From Gordonia gummivorans (lineage in GTDB: Bacteria > Actinomycetota > Actinomycetes > Mycobacteriales > Mycobacteriaceae): a stretch of 64,000 nt of DNA. The stretch is from assembly GCF_022513585.1 (NCBI RefSeq), contig NZ_JAKWBF010000011.1, positions 62,001-126,000 on the forward strand. The letters run 5' to 3'. Positions 28,297-38,008 of the stretch are shown piece by piece; the stretch's first letter is position 1; each line of letters opens with the position of its first letter. A program made the position numbers and the translations under genes. The notes beneath the pieces are model-generated. The model was not told the origin of the DNA. It worked only from the letters and a program-made list of their open reading frames with translations, and did not search any database.

Positions 28297-29589
28297 ATGA
28301 GCGCACCCACCGCAGAAGAAGCCGTCACCGCAGAGTCCGGGACACAGCCGGACACCGAGAAGGTCGTTCTCGACCTCGCGCGGGCAGCGCGATCGGCGTC
28401 GCGGTCGCTGGGCGGACTGACCACTGCGGCCAAGAACAAGGTGCTGCTCGCAGCCGCCGACGCCGTGGAAGCCGCGGTCGAGGAGATCCTGGCCGCCAAC
28501 GCCGAGGACATCTCGCGTGCCGAGTCCTCCGACATGGAGGCCAGCCTCCTCGACCGGCTTCGCCTGACTCCCGAGCGCGTCACCGGTATCGCGGAGGGCC
28601 TGCGACAGGTTGCGGTCCTGCCCGACCCGATCGGTGAGATCGTCTCCGGCAAGACCCTGCCCAACGGTTTGCAACTGCGCCAGATCCGCGTTCCGCTCGG
28701 TGTGGTCGGCATCGTCTACGAGGCCCGCCCCAATGTGACGGTCGACGCGTTCGGTATTGCCTTCAAGTCGGGCAACGCGGTGCTGCTGCGGGGATCGTCG
28801 TCGGCCGCGTCGTCGAACGCCGAATTGGTGCGAGTCCTGCGAGAAACGTTGTCGGACAACGGGGTCACTGCCGACGCGGTGGCGCTGCTGCCCAGCGAGG
28901 ACCGTTCCAGCGTGACTGCACTGATCCGGGCGCGCGGTCTGGTGGACGTGGTGATCCCGCGCGGTGGCGCCGGACTCATCAACGCCGTCGTCAGCAATGC
29001 GACCGTGCCGACGATCGAGACGGGCACCGGCAACTGCCATGTCTACGTGCACGCACTCGCGGACCTCGACGTCGCGACGCGGGTGGTACTGAACTCCAAG
29101 ACCCGCCGGCCCAGCGTCTGCAACACCGCCGAGACCGTCCTGATCGACAAGGCCGTCGCGGCAGACGCGCTGCCCCGGATCACGTCGGTCCTGCAGGCGC
29201 AGGGGGTCATCATCCATGGCGACGAGCCGGGGATGGAACCCGCGACCGAGCAGGATTGGGCCGAGGAGTACCTGTCGATGGACATCGCGATGAAGGTCGT
29301 CGACGACCTCGACGCCGCCGTCGCGCATATCGACAAATACGGAACCGGACACACCGAGGCGATCATCACCACCGACCTGGCCGCCGCCAACGAGTTCACC
29401 TCGCGCGTCGACGCCGCCGCGGTCATGGTCAACGCGTCGACCGCCTTCACCGACGGTGAGCAGTTCGGATTCGGTGCCGAGATCGGTATCTCCACGCAGA
29501 AGCTCCATGCGCGCGGCCCGATGGGACTGCCCGAACTCACCTCCACCAAATGGTTGGTGTGGGGCGCCGGACACGTGCGGCCCGCCTGA
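28297..29589 (+). CDS. proA: Gamma-glutamyl phosphate reductase
   Basis: A 430-residue aldehyde-dehydrogenase-fold enzyme reducing gamma-glutamyl phosphate to the semialdehyde in proline synthesis. The catalytic Cys is Cys275 in [25 protein letters not shown] and LLRGSSSA are family signatures. The start at 28297 has GAGGAA upstream. proB is not adjacent. The stop overlaps the next start (TGATG), so proA, the MoxR gene and the VWA gene form one coupled operon. Confidence 0.95.
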   Translation: MSAPTAEEAVTAESGTQPDTEKVVLDLARAARSASRSLGGLTTAAKNKVLLAAADAVEAAVEEILAANAEDISRAESSDMEASLLDRLRLTPERVTGIAEGLRQVAVLPDPIGEIVSGKTLPNGLQLRQIRVPLGVVGIVYEARPNVTVDAFGIAFKSGNAVLLRGSSSAASSNAELVRVLRETLSDNGVTADAVALLPSEDRSSVTALIRARGLVDVVIPRGGAGLINAVVSNATVPTIETGTGNCHVYVHALADLDVATRVVLNSKTRRPSVCNTAETVLIDKAVAADALPRITSVLQAQGVIIHGDEPGMEPATEQDWAEEYLSMDIAMKVVDDLDAAVAHIDKYGTGHTEAIITTDLAAANEFTSRVDAAAVMVNASTAFTDGEQFGFGAEIGISTQKLHARGPMGLPELTSTKWLVWGAGHVRPA

Positions 29590-30509
29590 TGAGCCAAGCA
29601 TCCTCGGACACCGCACCGCGCATCGAGCCGTCCTTCGCCGACGTCGGCGACGTGGTGACCCGGCTGCGTGGCACGGGCTATCTCGCCGACGAGGCGACCG
29701 CGACGTCGACCTTTCTCGCCGACCGTCTCGGCAAGCCGTTGCTCGTGGAAGGTCCTGCGGGCGTGGGCAAGACGGAGCTCGCCCGCGCGATCGCGTCGGC
29801 CACCGACGCCGAACTCATCCGCTTGCAGTGCTATGAGGGCATCGACGAGGCGCGGGCGCTCTACGAGTGGAATCACGCCAAGCAGATCCTGCACATCCAG
29901 GCCACCGGCACGCGCGCATGGGACGAGGCGAAGACCGACATCTTCTCCGACGAGTTCCTCTTGCCGCGGCCGCTGCTGAAGGCGATCTCGTCGGAGGGGC
30001 GGACCGTCCTGCTGATCGACGAGGTCGACAAGGCCGACGTCGACATGGAGGGCCTGCTGCTCGAGGTGCTCAGCGATTTCGCCATCACCATCCCGGAGAT
30101 GGGAACGGTCACCGCGGCACGACGACCGGTGGTGCTGTTGACCTCCAATGCCACTCGCGAGCTCTCCGAGGCCCTGAAGCGGCGCTGTCTGTACCTGTAC
30201 ATCGATTTCCCGGATGCGGCGCGAGAGAAGGAGATCCTCGCCTCGCGGGTCCCGGGACTGACCGATGCTCTCTCGGCCGAACTGGTGCGGATCGTCGGCG
30301 TCCTGCGCACCCTCGACATCCGCAAGAAGCCGTCGGTGGCCGAGACCATCGACTGGGCCAACACGTTGTTGGCACTTGGCGCGGGCGACGAGGCGAGCGG
30401 CAGTGCACGCGGCGGCATCGACGACGGTTTGATCGCCCGCACGCTGGGCGTGGTGCTCAAGCACCGGCCCGACCTCAAGACGGCGTTCAAAGAACTCAAG
30501 CTGGGCTGA
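29589..30509 (+). CDS. MoxR-type AAA+ ATPase
   Basis: A 306-residue AAA+ ATPase. Walker A GPAGVGKT spans 55-62, Walker B is LLIDEVDKAD (about 142-151), and sensor 1 is LLTSNATRELSEALKRRC. MoxR ATPases with VWA partners act as chaperones in maturation of metal-cofactor enzymes or complexes. The start overlaps the proA stop by one base and its stop overlaps the VWA start. In M. tuberculosis the same trio occurs (Rv2427c-Rv2425c). The client protein is unknown. Confidence 0.9.
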   Translation: MSQASSDTAPRIEPSFADVGDVVTRLRGTGYLADEATATSTFLADRLGKPLLVEGPAGVGKTELARAIASATDAELIRLQCYEGIDEARALYEWNHAKQILHIQATGTRAWDEAKTDIFSDEFLLPRPLLKAISSEGRTVLLIDEVDKADVDMEGLLLEVLSDFAITIPEMGTVTAARRPVVLLTSNATRELSEALKRRCLYLYIDFPDAAREKEILASRVPGLTDALSAELVRIVGVLRTLDIRKKPSVAETIDWANTLLALGAGDEASGSARGGIDDGLIARTLGVVLKHRPDLKTAFKELKLG

Positions 30510-31903
30510 TGACCGCGCCGCTCGTCGCCCATCTCACCGACTTCGTCGACGAGTTGCGTCGCCGCGGTATCGAGGTGGGGCCGTCGAACCTGATCGATGC
30601 CGCCTCGGCGGTGGAGGTGCTCGACCTGCTGAGCCGCCCGCAGCTCCGGGAGGGACTCGCGGCGACGCTGCTCTCCGATCTGGCGCAACGCGGGGTCTTC
30701 GACCGTGTCTTCGACCTCTGGTTTCCGATAGCCTTCGGAAAGCGAACCGTCACAACCGATCTGCCGCGCGACGAGAACGGCGAGGTCGATATCCCCGCCG
30801 TGCGCGACATGCTGTCAGAGGTCCTCGCCGACGACGGACCCGACGCCGACGCCCGGCTGGCCGACATGGTCGCGATGATCGTCGACGCGCTGGGGCGCTA
30901 CGAATCGACGCGGGGAGAGGCGTTCTCGGCGTATCAGGCACTGTCCGCGGTGAATCCGCAGACGTTGATCGCCGCCATCGCCGCGGCGATGGCCGGCGGT
31001 GATGACGGCTCGGGTGATCGAGCGGGCACCGACCCGATGAATCGCGCGGCGGCACGTGCCCGCGCCGCCGACCTGCGGGCGGCCATCGAGACGGAGACGC
31101 AGCGTCGGATGGCCGATCGCAACGGCCGCGAGCGCGTCGGCGAGTACGCGGTCCCGCAACTCCCGGAGAACATCAACTTCCTGTCTGCCGGTGCGCGCGA
31201 GCAGATGGAGATCCGGCGCACCATCGAGCCGCTCGCACGACTGTTGGCGGCCAAACTGGAGACCCGCAGACGGCGGGCGCATCGGGGTGCGGTCGACGTG
31301 CGCAAGACGCTGCGCGCCTCGATGTCGACCGGTGGCGTGCCGATCGAACTGAGTCACCGCAAGCCGCGGCCGGGCCGTCCCGAGCTCATCATCGTGTGTG
31401 ACGTGTCGGGGTCGGTCGCCGGTTTCAGCCAGTTCACGTTGCGTTTGGTCTACGCGCTGCGCCAGCAGTTCTCCAAGGTTCGGGTGTTCGCGTTCGTGGA
31501 CACCGTCGACGAGGTGACCGAGTACTTCGACCATGGCGAGGACGACTTCGGCGCGGCCATGCACGCGATGATCTCGACCGCCCGCATCAGCACTCGTGAC
31601 GGGCATTCCGATTACGGGAACATGCTGCGCGGCTTTGTCTCCGAGTACGCGGACTCCCTGACCCATCGCGGTGCGCTGCTGATTCTGGGCGATGCGCGCA
31701 ACAACTTCCACGACACGTCGATCGGTGCTCTGACGGAGCTGGTGGACCGGGCCCGGCACGCCTATTGGCTCAATCCCGAGGCGCAGACGCACTGGGGCAC
31801 CGGGGACTCGGCTGCGACCGATTACCAGGAGGCGATCGACATGTTCGAGTGCCGTAACGCGGTGCAACTCGGCCGCGTCATCGCCGACCTCCTGCCGATC
31901 TGA
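30509..31903 (+). CDS. VWA-domain protein (CoxE-like), partner of the MoxR ATPase
   Basis: A 464-residue protein. The N-terminal half is helical and charged; the C-terminal von Willebrand A domain has the MIDAS motif DVSGS (Asp298, Ser300, Ser302). It resembles CoxE-like proteins, which work with MoxR ATPases to insert or activate metal centres. The start overlaps the MoxR stop (TGATG). A 6-bp GCTGCT/AGCAGC hairpin (31904-31919) directly follows its stop. Confidence 0.88.
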   Translation: MTAPLVAHLTDFVDELRRRGIEVGPSNLIDAASAVEVLDLLSRPQLREGLAATLLSDLAQRGVFDRVFDLWFPIAFGKRTVTTDLPRDENGEVDIPAVRDMLSEVLADDGPDADARLADMVAMIVDALGRYESTRGEAFSAYQALSAVNPQTLIAAIAAAMAGGDDGSGDRAGTDPMNRAAARARAADLRAAIETETQRRMADRNGRERVGEYAVPQLPENINFLSAGAREQMEIRRTIEPLARLLAAKLETRRRRAHRGAVDVRKTLRASMSTGGVPIELSHRKPRPGRPELIIVCDVSGSVAGFSQFTLRLVYALRQQFSKVRVFAFVDTVDEVTEYFDHGEDDFGAAMHAMISTARISTRDGHSDYGNMLRGFVSEYADSLTHRGALLILGDARNNFHDTSIGALTELVDRARHAYWLNPEAQTHWGTGDSAATDYQEAIDMFECRNAVQLGRVIADLLPI

Positions 31904-31919
31904 GCTGCTGTCGAGCAGC
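31904..31919 (+). terminator. Short hairpin after the VWA gene
   Basis: GCTGCT-GTCG-AGCAGC begins directly after the stop codon. There is no T-run, so termination is likely only partial. Confidence 0.35.
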
Positions 31920-31950
31920 CTCGATACTCCGACGGCGCGGCGAGGACGCG

Positions 31951-31956
31951 TAGACT
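31951..31956 (+). promoter_or_regulatory. Leaderless-type -10 element of nadD
   Basis: TAGACT lies eight bases before the nadD ATG; no Shine-Dalgarno sequence is present. Confidence 0.5.
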
Positions 31957-31964
31957 CACCCTTC

Positions 31965-32681
31965 ATGTCCGTCGACCGTTCGCGTGTGCGCCGCATCGGC
32001 GTGATGGGTGGCACGTTCGATCCGATCCACAACGGGCACCTCGTCGCGGCCAGCGAGGTCGCGCACCGGTTCGCGCTCGACGAGGTCATCTTCGTCCCCA
32101 CGGGGCGGCCGTGGCAGAAGCTCGATGAGGACGCGCGGGTGAGCCCGCCCGAGGACCGGTATCTGATGACGGTCATCGCGACCGCGTCGAACCCGCGATT
32201 CAGCGTGAGCCGGGTCGACATCGATCGTGCGGGTGACACCTATACCGTCGACACCCTGCGTGACCTGCACGAACTGCTGCCCGATGCGCAGCTGTACTTC
32301 ATCACCGGTGCCGATGCGCTGGAGTCGATCCTGTCCTGGCAGGACTGGGAGGAACTGTTCGAGCTGGCTCGGTTCGTCGGCGTGAGTCGGCCCGGCTACG
32401 AGCTCAACGCGAAGCATCTGGCGCAGCATCTGGAGACGATGCCGCCCGACACGCTGCAGATGTTGGAGATCCCGGCGCTGGCGATCTCCTCGACCGAATG
32501 CCGCACCCGGGCCGCGAAGGGCAGACCCGTCTGGTACCTGGTGCCCGACGGAGTCGTGCAGTACATAGCCAAACGGAAGCTGTATCGTGCGCCTCGGGCG
32601 ACCTCGCCCGGGGTGTCGCCGCCGGCGCGGGATGGCGGCCTCGACACCGCCGGTGAGGCAAAGACGAAGGGACGGGTGTGA
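31965..32681 (+). CDS. nadD: Nicotinate-nucleotide adenylyltransferase
   Basis: A 238-residue enzyme converting NaMN and ATP to deamido-NAD. The nucleotidyltransferase motif [11 protein letters not shown] is at about 15-25, and the C-terminal ISSTECR matches the (I)SSTxxR motif. The last 30 residues are a low-complexity extension beyond the usual length. Its stop overlaps the rsfS start (GTGA), opening the operon nadD-rsfS-gpgP-octT, in which each gene overlaps the next by four bases. Confidence 0.95.
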   Translation: MSVDRSRVRRIGVMGGTFDPIHNGHLVAASEVAHRFALDEVIFVPTGRPWQKLDEDARVSPPEDRYLMTVIATASNPRFSVSRVDIDRAGDTYTVDTLRDLHELLPDAQLYFITGADALESILSWQDWEELFELARFVGVSRPGYELNAKHLAQHLETMPPDTLQMLEIPALAISSTECRTRAAKGRPVWYLVPDGVVQYIAKRKLYRAPRATSPGVSPPARDGGLDTAGEAKTKGRV

Positions 32682-33040
32682 CTGCGTCAGCAGAAGCGCT
32701 GGAGATGGCACGGGTGGCTGCTGCGGCGGCCGCCGACAAACTCGCGCACGACGTGACGGTGCTCGACGTGTCCGAGCAGTTGGTGATCACCGACGCGTTC
32801 GTGATCGCCTCGGCCGACAACGAGCGTCAGGTCAACGCGATTGTCGACGAGGTCGAGGACAAGCTGCGGGAGGCCGGGCACAAACCGGTACGACGCGAGG
32901 GGACGCGCGAGGGCCGCTGGGCGCTGCTCGATTACGTCGACATCGTCGTACACATCCAGCACGCCGACGAACGGCAGTTCTACGCGCTGGAGCGGCTGTG
33001 GCAGGACTGCCCGGTGGTCGATCTGGGTGACCCGTCGTGA
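32678..33040 (+). CDS. rsfS: Ribosomal silencing factor
   Basis: A 120-residue RsfS/YbeB protein that binds uL14 and blocks subunit joining when growth slows. The family core includes [18 protein letters not shown] and the C-terminal [14 protein letters not shown]. It overlaps both neighbours through GTGA junctions, the classic nadD-rsfS arrangement. Confidence 0.94.
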   Translation: MTASAEALEMARVAAAAAADKLAHDVTVLDVSEQLVITDAFVIASADNERQVNAIVDEVEDKLREAGHKPVRREGTREGRWALLDYVDIVVHIQHADERQFYALERLWQDCPVVDLGDPS

Positions 33041-33750
33041 GTGGTGGACCGGATTCGCACGACACCGCCGTCGAACGCCTCACCCCGGTGGTCCGACGAC
33101 TGATCCTGCTGCGGCATGGGCAAACCGAGTACAACGCGGGCAGCCGGATGCAGGGTCAGCTCGACACTGACCTGTCCGAACTTGGTGTGCGTCAAGCAAA
33201 GTGGGCGGCGGCGGCATTGGCCGAGCGGCAGCCGATGGTGATCAGATCGTCGGACCTGCGACGTGCACGCGACACCGCCGAGGCGTTGGCACAGCGCACC
33301 GGTCTCACGGTGGCCACCGATGAGCGGCTGCGCGAGACGCACCTCGGGGATTGGCAGGGACTCACCCACAGCGAGGTCGACGTGTCCGCGCCGGGTGCGC
33401 GTGCGGTGTGGCGCGACGATGCGACGTGGACACCACCGGGTGGTGAGAGCCGGGTCCAGGTGGCCGCGCGGGCGATCCCCGTGGTCGACGAGCTGATCGC
33501 CGAACTGCCCGAGTGGGGCGCCGGCGATACGCCGGAGGCCCCGGTGGTGCTGGTTGCCCACGGCGGAGTGATCGCGGCGATGACGGCTGGGCTGCTGGCG
33601 TTGCCGGTCGAGAACTGGCCGGTGTTCGGCGGTCTCGCCAACACCAGCTGGGTTCAGTTGTCCAGCCACGGGATGCCGGGTGCGCCGGGCCGCTGGCGTC
33701 TCGACGTGTGGAATGCGTCCGCCGAGGATTCGGACCCGGCGATCCAGTGA
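33037..33750 (+). CDS. gpgP: Glucosyl-3-phosphoglycerate phosphatase-type histidine phosphatase
   Basis: A 237-residue histidine phosphatase. The phosphorylated His is in LLRHGQTEYN (Arg26-His27-Gly28), and the second His is in VLVAHGG. The position matches Rv2419c, shown to be GpgP, which dephosphorylates glucosyl-3-phosphoglycerate to glucosylglycerate early in methylglucose lipopolysaccharide synthesis. The next gene matches OctT of the same pathway, which supports this role over a housekeeping phosphoglycerate mutase. Confidence 0.85.
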   Translation: MSGGPDSHDTAVERLTPVVRRLILLRHGQTEYNAGSRMQGQLDTDLSELGVRQAKWAAAALAERQPMVIRSSDLRRARDTAEALAQRTGLTVATDERLRETHLGDWQGLTHSEVDVSAPGARAVWRDDATWTPPGGESRVQVAARAIPVVDELIAELPEWGAGDTPEAPVVLVAHGGVIAAMTAGLLALPVENWPVFGGLANTSWVQLSSHGMPGAPGRWRLDVWNASAEDSDPAIQ

Positions 33751-34481
33751 GCGCCCGACCCGGCAGTGTGTTGGTGCTCTCGGATTCGCTCGCCTACTAC
33801 GGACCCACCGGCGGTCTGCCCGCAACGGATTCGCGGATCTGGCCGGTGATCGTCGGCGAGCAATGTCGGCGTCGCATCCACTTGTTCGGCCGCATCGGCT
33901 GGACGAGTCGAGACGTGTGGTGGGCACTCACCCAGGACCCGAACATCTGGGCTGCGGTCCCCGACGCCGACGTGGTGGTGCTGGCCTTCGGCGGCATGGA
34001 CAGTCTGCCGTCACCGCTGCCCACCGCCTTGCGCGAGGAAATCCGCTATCTGCGGCCGAACAGGCTTCGGCAGCTGGTGCGCGACGGATACCAGTGGGTG
34101 CAACCGCGGGCGTCGCGCCTCGGCTGGCCGGTGGCGTTGCCGCCGCGGATCACCGTCGAGTACTTGGAGAAGATTCGCGCCGCGCTGGCCCAGTTGCGAC
34201 CCGACCTGCCGCTCCTGCTGTGTCTGCCACCAACACACCGGAGCCCGTACTACGGCAACGTGCACCTCGGTCGGATACCGACCACGTCGGCGATGCAGCG
34301 TTGGGCGGATAGTCACCAGATCAGGTGTGTCGACTTCTATCCGACGACGCGGGACGCATTCGACGACCCGGCCGTCGAGATGAATCCGGACGGCATCCAC
34401 TGGGGTTTCGAGTGTCACCGCCGGATAGCGGAACTCGTCGTTCCCGCGGTGAGCGCGGCCGAGGCGCATCCGGCCGGGTGA
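33747..34481 (+). CDS. octT: OctT-like SGNH acyltransferase (diglucosylglycerate octanoyltransferase)
   Basis: A 244-residue SGNH/GDSL-fold protein. The N-terminal block VLVLSDSLAYYGPTGG carries the catalytic Ser, RIGWTSRDVWWA and FGGMDSLPS give oxyanion-hole residues, and DGIHWGFECH holds the Asp and His. It matches Rv2418c, identified as the octanoyltransferase that acylates diglucosylglycerate. The GTG start overlaps the gpgP stop by four bases. This implies the organism makes polymethylated glucose lipopolysaccharides, whose other genes are not in the window. Confidence 0.85.
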   Translation: MSARPGSVLVLSDSLAYYGPTGGLPATDSRIWPVIVGEQCRRRIHLFGRIGWTSRDVWWALTQDPNIWAAVPDADVVVLAFGGMDSLPSPLPTALREEIRYLRPNRLRQLVRDGYQWVQPRASRLGWPVALPPRITVEYLEKIRAALAQLRPDLPLLLCLPPTHRSPYYGNVHLGRIPTTSAMQRWADSHQIRCVDFYPTTRDAFDDPAVEMNPDGIHWGFECHRRIAELVVPAVSAAEAHPAG

Positions 34482-34487
34482 ACCGGC

Positions 34488-34493
34488 TAACGT
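34488..34493 (+). promoter_or_regulatory. Leaderless-type -10 element of the degV gene
   Basis: TAACGT lies six bases before the GTG at 34500. Confidence 0.5.
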
Positions 34494-34499
34494 AGACGC

Positions 34500-35360
34500 G
34501 TGCCTGTCGTCGTCGTCACGGATTCGTCCTCGCGGTTGCCGCGGTCGGTGGCCGACCATTACGGCATCCGCCAGGTCCCGCTGCACCTGACGCTCGACGG
34601 TCAGGACTATCGGGAGGGCGTCGACGAGATTCCGCCCGATCTCATCTCGACCCCCGGCGTCACCACTTCGGGAGCCAACCCGCACGAGCTCACGGAGGCC
34701 TTCGACGCCGCCATCGCCGACAGCGACGGCGACGGTGTGGTGGCCGTGCACATGTCGCGTCGCCTGTCGGGCACCTGGGCGTCGGCTCGATTGGCCGCGG
34801 AGAAGTTCTCCGGTCAGGTCCGGGTCGTGGACTCGCGCTCGGTGGGACTCGCGGTGGGGTTCACCGCGATCGCAGCAGCGCAGGCAGCGCGAACGGGCGC
34901 CGACCGAGACCGCGTCTATGAGTCGGCGATCCGCGAGGCCGCGACCGTCGACTCGTTGCTCTGCGTGCAGAACCTGGACAACCTGCGCAACAGTGGGCGA
35001 ATCAGCGCGGCCAGCAAGATGCTGGGTTCGGCCCTGGCGATCAAGCCGATCCTGCACATGGTCGACGGCACCCTTGCCCTGCGCGAACGTTACCGAACGT
35101 TCTCCAAGGCGCTCGCGAAGATGGTCGACGCCGCCGTCGAGTCGGCCGCCGGACGCGCCGTGACGCTGGGCATCCAGCACTGCGCAGCCGACGCCGCCGC
35201 CGCCGATCTGGCCGAGCAGCTGCGGTCCAAGCTCCGGGTCGTCGTCTCGGAGATCACCGTCGACCTGGGTCCGGTGCTCGGCTGTCACGTCGGGCCGGGT
35301 GCGGTCGGAGTCGTCATCGCAAGTCATCTCGAGCCCGTCGAGGGGATCGATCGGGACTGA
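34500..35360 (+). CDS. DegV/FakB-type fatty-acid-binding protein
   Basis: A 286-residue DegV-fold protein. VVTDSSSRLP at the N-terminus, TTSGANPHEL, HMSRRLSGTW and the C-terminal GPVLGCHVGPGAVGVV are family blocks that cradle a fatty-acid carboxylate in known structures. In Firmicutes FakB presents fatty acids to FakA; a FakA-like gene lies at 22865, so both halves of a fatty-acid kinase may be present. The locus matches Rv2417c. The GTG start is apparently leaderless. Confidence 0.9.
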   Translation: MPVVVVTDSSSRLPRSVADHYGIRQVPLHLTLDGQDYREGVDEIPPDLISTPGVTTSGANPHELTEAFDAAIADSDGDGVVAVHMSRRLSGTWASARLAAEKFSGQVRVVDSRSVGLAVGFTAIAAAQAARTGADRDRVYESAIREAATVDSLLCVQNLDNLRNSGRISAASKMLGSALAIKPILHMVDGTLALRERYRTFSKALAKMVDAAVESAAGRAVTLGIQHCAADAAAADLAEQLRSKLRVVVSEITVDLGPVLGCHVGPGAVGVVIASHLEPVEGIDRD

Positions 35361-35368
35361 CCCGACGA

Positions 35369-35402
35369 GGTCTGTGCACAGTCCGTCGTGTGTGCACAGA
35401 CC
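35369..35402 (+). terminator. Terminator-like hairpin after degV
   Basis: A perfect 12-bp stem (GGTCTGTGCACA with TGTGCACAGACC) with a 10-nt loop begins eight bases after the stop. No T-run. The arm resembles the long hairpin of the R1 elements. Confidence 0.7.
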
Positions 35403-35449
35403 GGTGCACCGCACGCGCGCCAACCGCCTTGCCGGTCGGGTCGCGGCCC

Positions 35450-35455
35450 TAGCCT
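35450..35455 (+). promoter_or_regulatory. Leaderless-type -10 element of comEA
   Basis: TAGCCT lies six bases before the ATG at 35462. Confidence 0.45.
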
Positions 35456-35461
35456 TCGGGC

Positions 35462-36445
35462 ATGAGCACATCAGGACGGCGTAATCCGCTCGATCGCCTG
35501 TCGCCGGTCGGACCCTCGGCCACGACTGGTCGGTCACTCGTGGGCGCGCCGGAGGTGGTCCCGGACACTGACTCCGGGCCGGACACCGACTCCGCGCCGG
35601 ATGCCGATCACGTCTCCGAGACGCGGTGGGGGATAGGCGCCATGCCGGCCTGGCTCGATCCCGTGGACGGCGACCACGACGGCCGCGGAGCTTCGACTGC
35701 TGTGCGGTCGCCGACCTTGCTCGACTCCGAGGACGACGAGGACGACGCCGAACGCATCGGCTCCCGACGGTTCGCCGTGGCGCCGCCGGCCGCGCTCGCG
35801 CTCCTTGCAATCGGTGTGATCGCTTGCGTGGTAGCCGGTTTCGGACTCTTTCGTGGCTCGGACCCGCCGCCTGCGGTGGCGTTCGAACCGACGGCAGGCC
35901 CGTCGGTGCCGATGACGACGTCGATGCCGACCGCCGTGCCGGCGCCGGCCCAACTGGTGGTGAGTGTGGTCGGACTGGTGCACCGGCCCGGCCTCGTGAG
36001 AGTGCCGTCGGGCGCTCGGGTCGCCGACGCCATCGAGACGGCCGGCGGACCGCGTCAGGGAGCCGACACGGTGTCGCTGAATCTTGCGCAACTCCTGCAT
36101 GACGGAGATCAGGTTCTCGTGGGATACGCCGGCGCCGACGGACGCGCGCTGCGCAGTTCGGTTGTCCCGGCCACGCGTACGGACTCCGCGCCGTCGGCAA
36201 CGCCTGGCGGCGGTCCTACGACGCCATCGGCGACACCGGGTCCCGATTCGGGGGCTCGCGTCAATCTGAACACCGCCACCGAGTCGGAGCTCGATGCGTT
36301 GCCCGGGGTCGGCCCGGTGACCGCTCGCGCAATCATCGACTGGCGCAACAAGAATGGCCGATTCAGCAACGTCGACCAGCTCGGGGAGGTCGACGGGATC
36401 GGGCCGGCGCGGCTGGCGAAACTCCGCGACCTGGTGACGGTCTGA
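35462..36445 (+). CDS. comEA: ComEA-like helix-hairpin-helix DNA-binding membrane protein
   Basis: A 327-residue protein: a disordered cytoplasmic N-terminus (about 1-95) rich in Asp/Pro, one transmembrane segment (about 102-125), an SLBB-type domain (about 158-220), a Thr/Pro linker and a C-terminal double helix-hairpin-helix (VNLNTATESELDALPGVGP to ARLAKLRDLV). It is predicted to bind incoming DNA outside the membrane. comEC follows after 16 bases and then holA, the conserved actinobacterial order (Rv2415c-Rv2413c). Whether the strain is naturally competent is unknown. Confidence 0.9.
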   Translation: MSTSGRRNPLDRLSPVGPSATTGRSLVGAPEVVPDTDSGPDTDSAPDADHVSETRWGIGAMPAWLDPVDGDHDGRGASTAVRSPTLLDSEDDEDDAERIGSRRFAVAPPAALALLAIGVIACVVAGFGLFRGSDPPPAVAFEPTAGPSVPMTTSMPTAVPAPAQLVVSVVGLVHRPGLVRVPSGARVADAIETAGGPRQGADTVSLNLAQLLHDGDQVLVGYAGADGRALRSSVVPATRTDSAPSATPGGGPTTPSATPGPDSGARVNLNTATESELDALPGVGPVTARAIIDWRNKNGRFSNVDQLGEVDGIGPARLAKLRDLVTV

Positions 36446-36461
36446 GCCGGATCGCCGAGGT

Positions 36462-37955
36462 GTGGATCTTCGCCTGCTGCTCCCCGCGATCGTGGTATGG
36501 GCCACCACGATTGTTGGACTTGCTGCCCCGCAACAGGTCACGGCGCTCGCCGCGATCGTCTCGGTGATCTGCTGCGGATCGTCGGGCGTGGCATGTGCTC
36601 GTGGGCTGGTCAGCTGGCGCACCGTCGGCCTGCTGGTGGTCGCGACCGGTCTGGCTGCAACATGCGCGACGGCCATGTTCATTCGGCAGGAGGAGCGTGC
36701 CGACCACCCACTTGCCGACGTGTCCGGCAAAGTGACGGTCACCATGGTCATCCGCGACGATCCGACGGTCGTCGGAGATGAGCGGCACGGTCGGGTCCGG
36801 ACCCGTGTGGTCGTGAATCAGATCGGCGCGCGAACGGTCGCACCGGGACCAGCGGAGTTGTCTGCGGACACGGCGCAGTGGTCGGTGTTGTTGCCGGGTC
36901 AGCGGGTTCGCGCGCTGGTGCGGGTGCGTCCGCCGCCGGCCGGTTCGCTGCTGACCGCCCGCTTGACCGCGGCAGGTCCGCCGACGCTGATCGGACATCC
37001 ACCCATTCACCAGCGGTTGGCCGGCGCGGTACGTGACCGTCTGCAGATTGTCAGTTCCCGGGCATTGGGCTCCGAGTCGTCGGGCCTGCTGCCGGGGCTG
37101 GTCATCGGTGACACGAGAACCCTTGATCCGGTTGTGCAAGAGGACTTCCGGGCGTCCGGGCTCAGCCATCTCACGGCGGTGTCGGGGAGCAATTTCGCGA
37201 TCATCTGCGGCGCGGTGCTGATGCTGGTTCGTGCTGCTGGTGCGTCGCCTCGGCTGGCGGCGATTCTGGGTGCGGTGACGATCCTCGGTTTCGTGGTGCT
37301 CGTCCGACCGTCACCGAGTGTGCTCCGGGCGGCGATCATGGGTGCCATCGGCCTGCTGGCGCTCTTGTCGTCGCGACGTGCGCAGGCGTTTCCGGCGTTG
37401 GGTGCCGCGGTCGTGGGGGCCTTGCTGTGGTGGCCGGAGTTGGCGCTCCAACCCGGCTTTGCATTGTCGGTGGTCGCCACCGCAGGACTGGTCCTGTGGG
37501 CACCGCGGATACGCGACGGACTGCGCGGCATGCGGATCCCGCCCGGGCCCGCGGAGATCCTCGCGATGGCGATCGCGGCTCAGGTGGTGACCGCACCGAT
37601 CGTGGCGATGGTGACCGGTACCTTCTCCGTGGTCGGGGTGGTGGCGAATCTGCTTGTGGCGCCGGTGGTTGCGGTGATCAGCGTGGTCGGCACCGTCGCC
37701 GCCTGTGTCGGGGTGATCGGGTCCGCGGACGGAGCGGGCGCTGCGACCGCCGAACTGCTCGTCCGGGGCGTCGCCCCCGAATTGTGGTGGATGCGGGTGT
37801 GCGCGCGAACGCTCGGACGGTTGAGTTGGGCCCGCATCGTGGTACCCGACGGGGTACTGGGCGCCGCGATCGTCCTTGTCGTCACGGGTCTCGTCGTGCT
37901 CGTCCGGCGAGGTTGCGCACGGTGGATGTCGCGGGGCCGCCGATCATCGGGGTGA
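36462..37955 (+). CDS. comEC: ComEC/Rec2-like DNA-uptake channel protein
   Basis: A 497-residue polytopic membrane protein. An extracellular OB-like region (about 85-190) follows two or three N-terminal helices. The competence domain starts at GLVIGDTR and contains SGLSHLTAVSGSNFAI. The C-terminal metallo-beta-lactamase domain seen in Bacillus ComEC is absent, as in mycobacterial homologues of similar length. The GTG start has GAGG upstream. It is in an operon with comEA and, after 53 bases, holA. Confidence 0.9.
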   Translation: MDLRLLLPAIVVWATTIVGLAAPQQVTALAAIVSVICCGSSGVACARGLVSWRTVGLLVVATGLAATCATAMFIRQEERADHPLADVSGKVTVTMVIRDDPTVVGDERHGRVRTRVVVNQIGARTVAPGPAELSADTAQWSVLLPGQRVRALVRVRPPPAGSLLTARLTAAGPPTLIGHPPIHQRLAGAVRDRLQIVSSRALGSESSGLLPGLVIGDTRTLDPVVQEDFRASGLSHLTAVSGSNFAIICGAVLMLVRAAGASPRLAAILGAVTILGFVVLVRPSPSVLRAAIMGAIGLLALLSSRRAQAFPALGAAVVGALLWWPELALQPGFALSVVATAGLVLWAPRIRDGLRGMRIPPGPAEILAMAIAAQVVTAPIVAMVTGTFSVVGVVANLLVAPVVAVISVVGTVAACVGVIGSADGAGAATAELLVRGVAPELWWMRVCARTLGRLSWARIVVPDGVLGAAIVLVVTGLVVLVRRGCARWMSRGRRSSG

Positions 37956-38008
37956 GAAGTCGCGGTCTGCGCGGTTCGCTGTCACCCCGGTCTGGCACGA
38001 TTGTGGCC

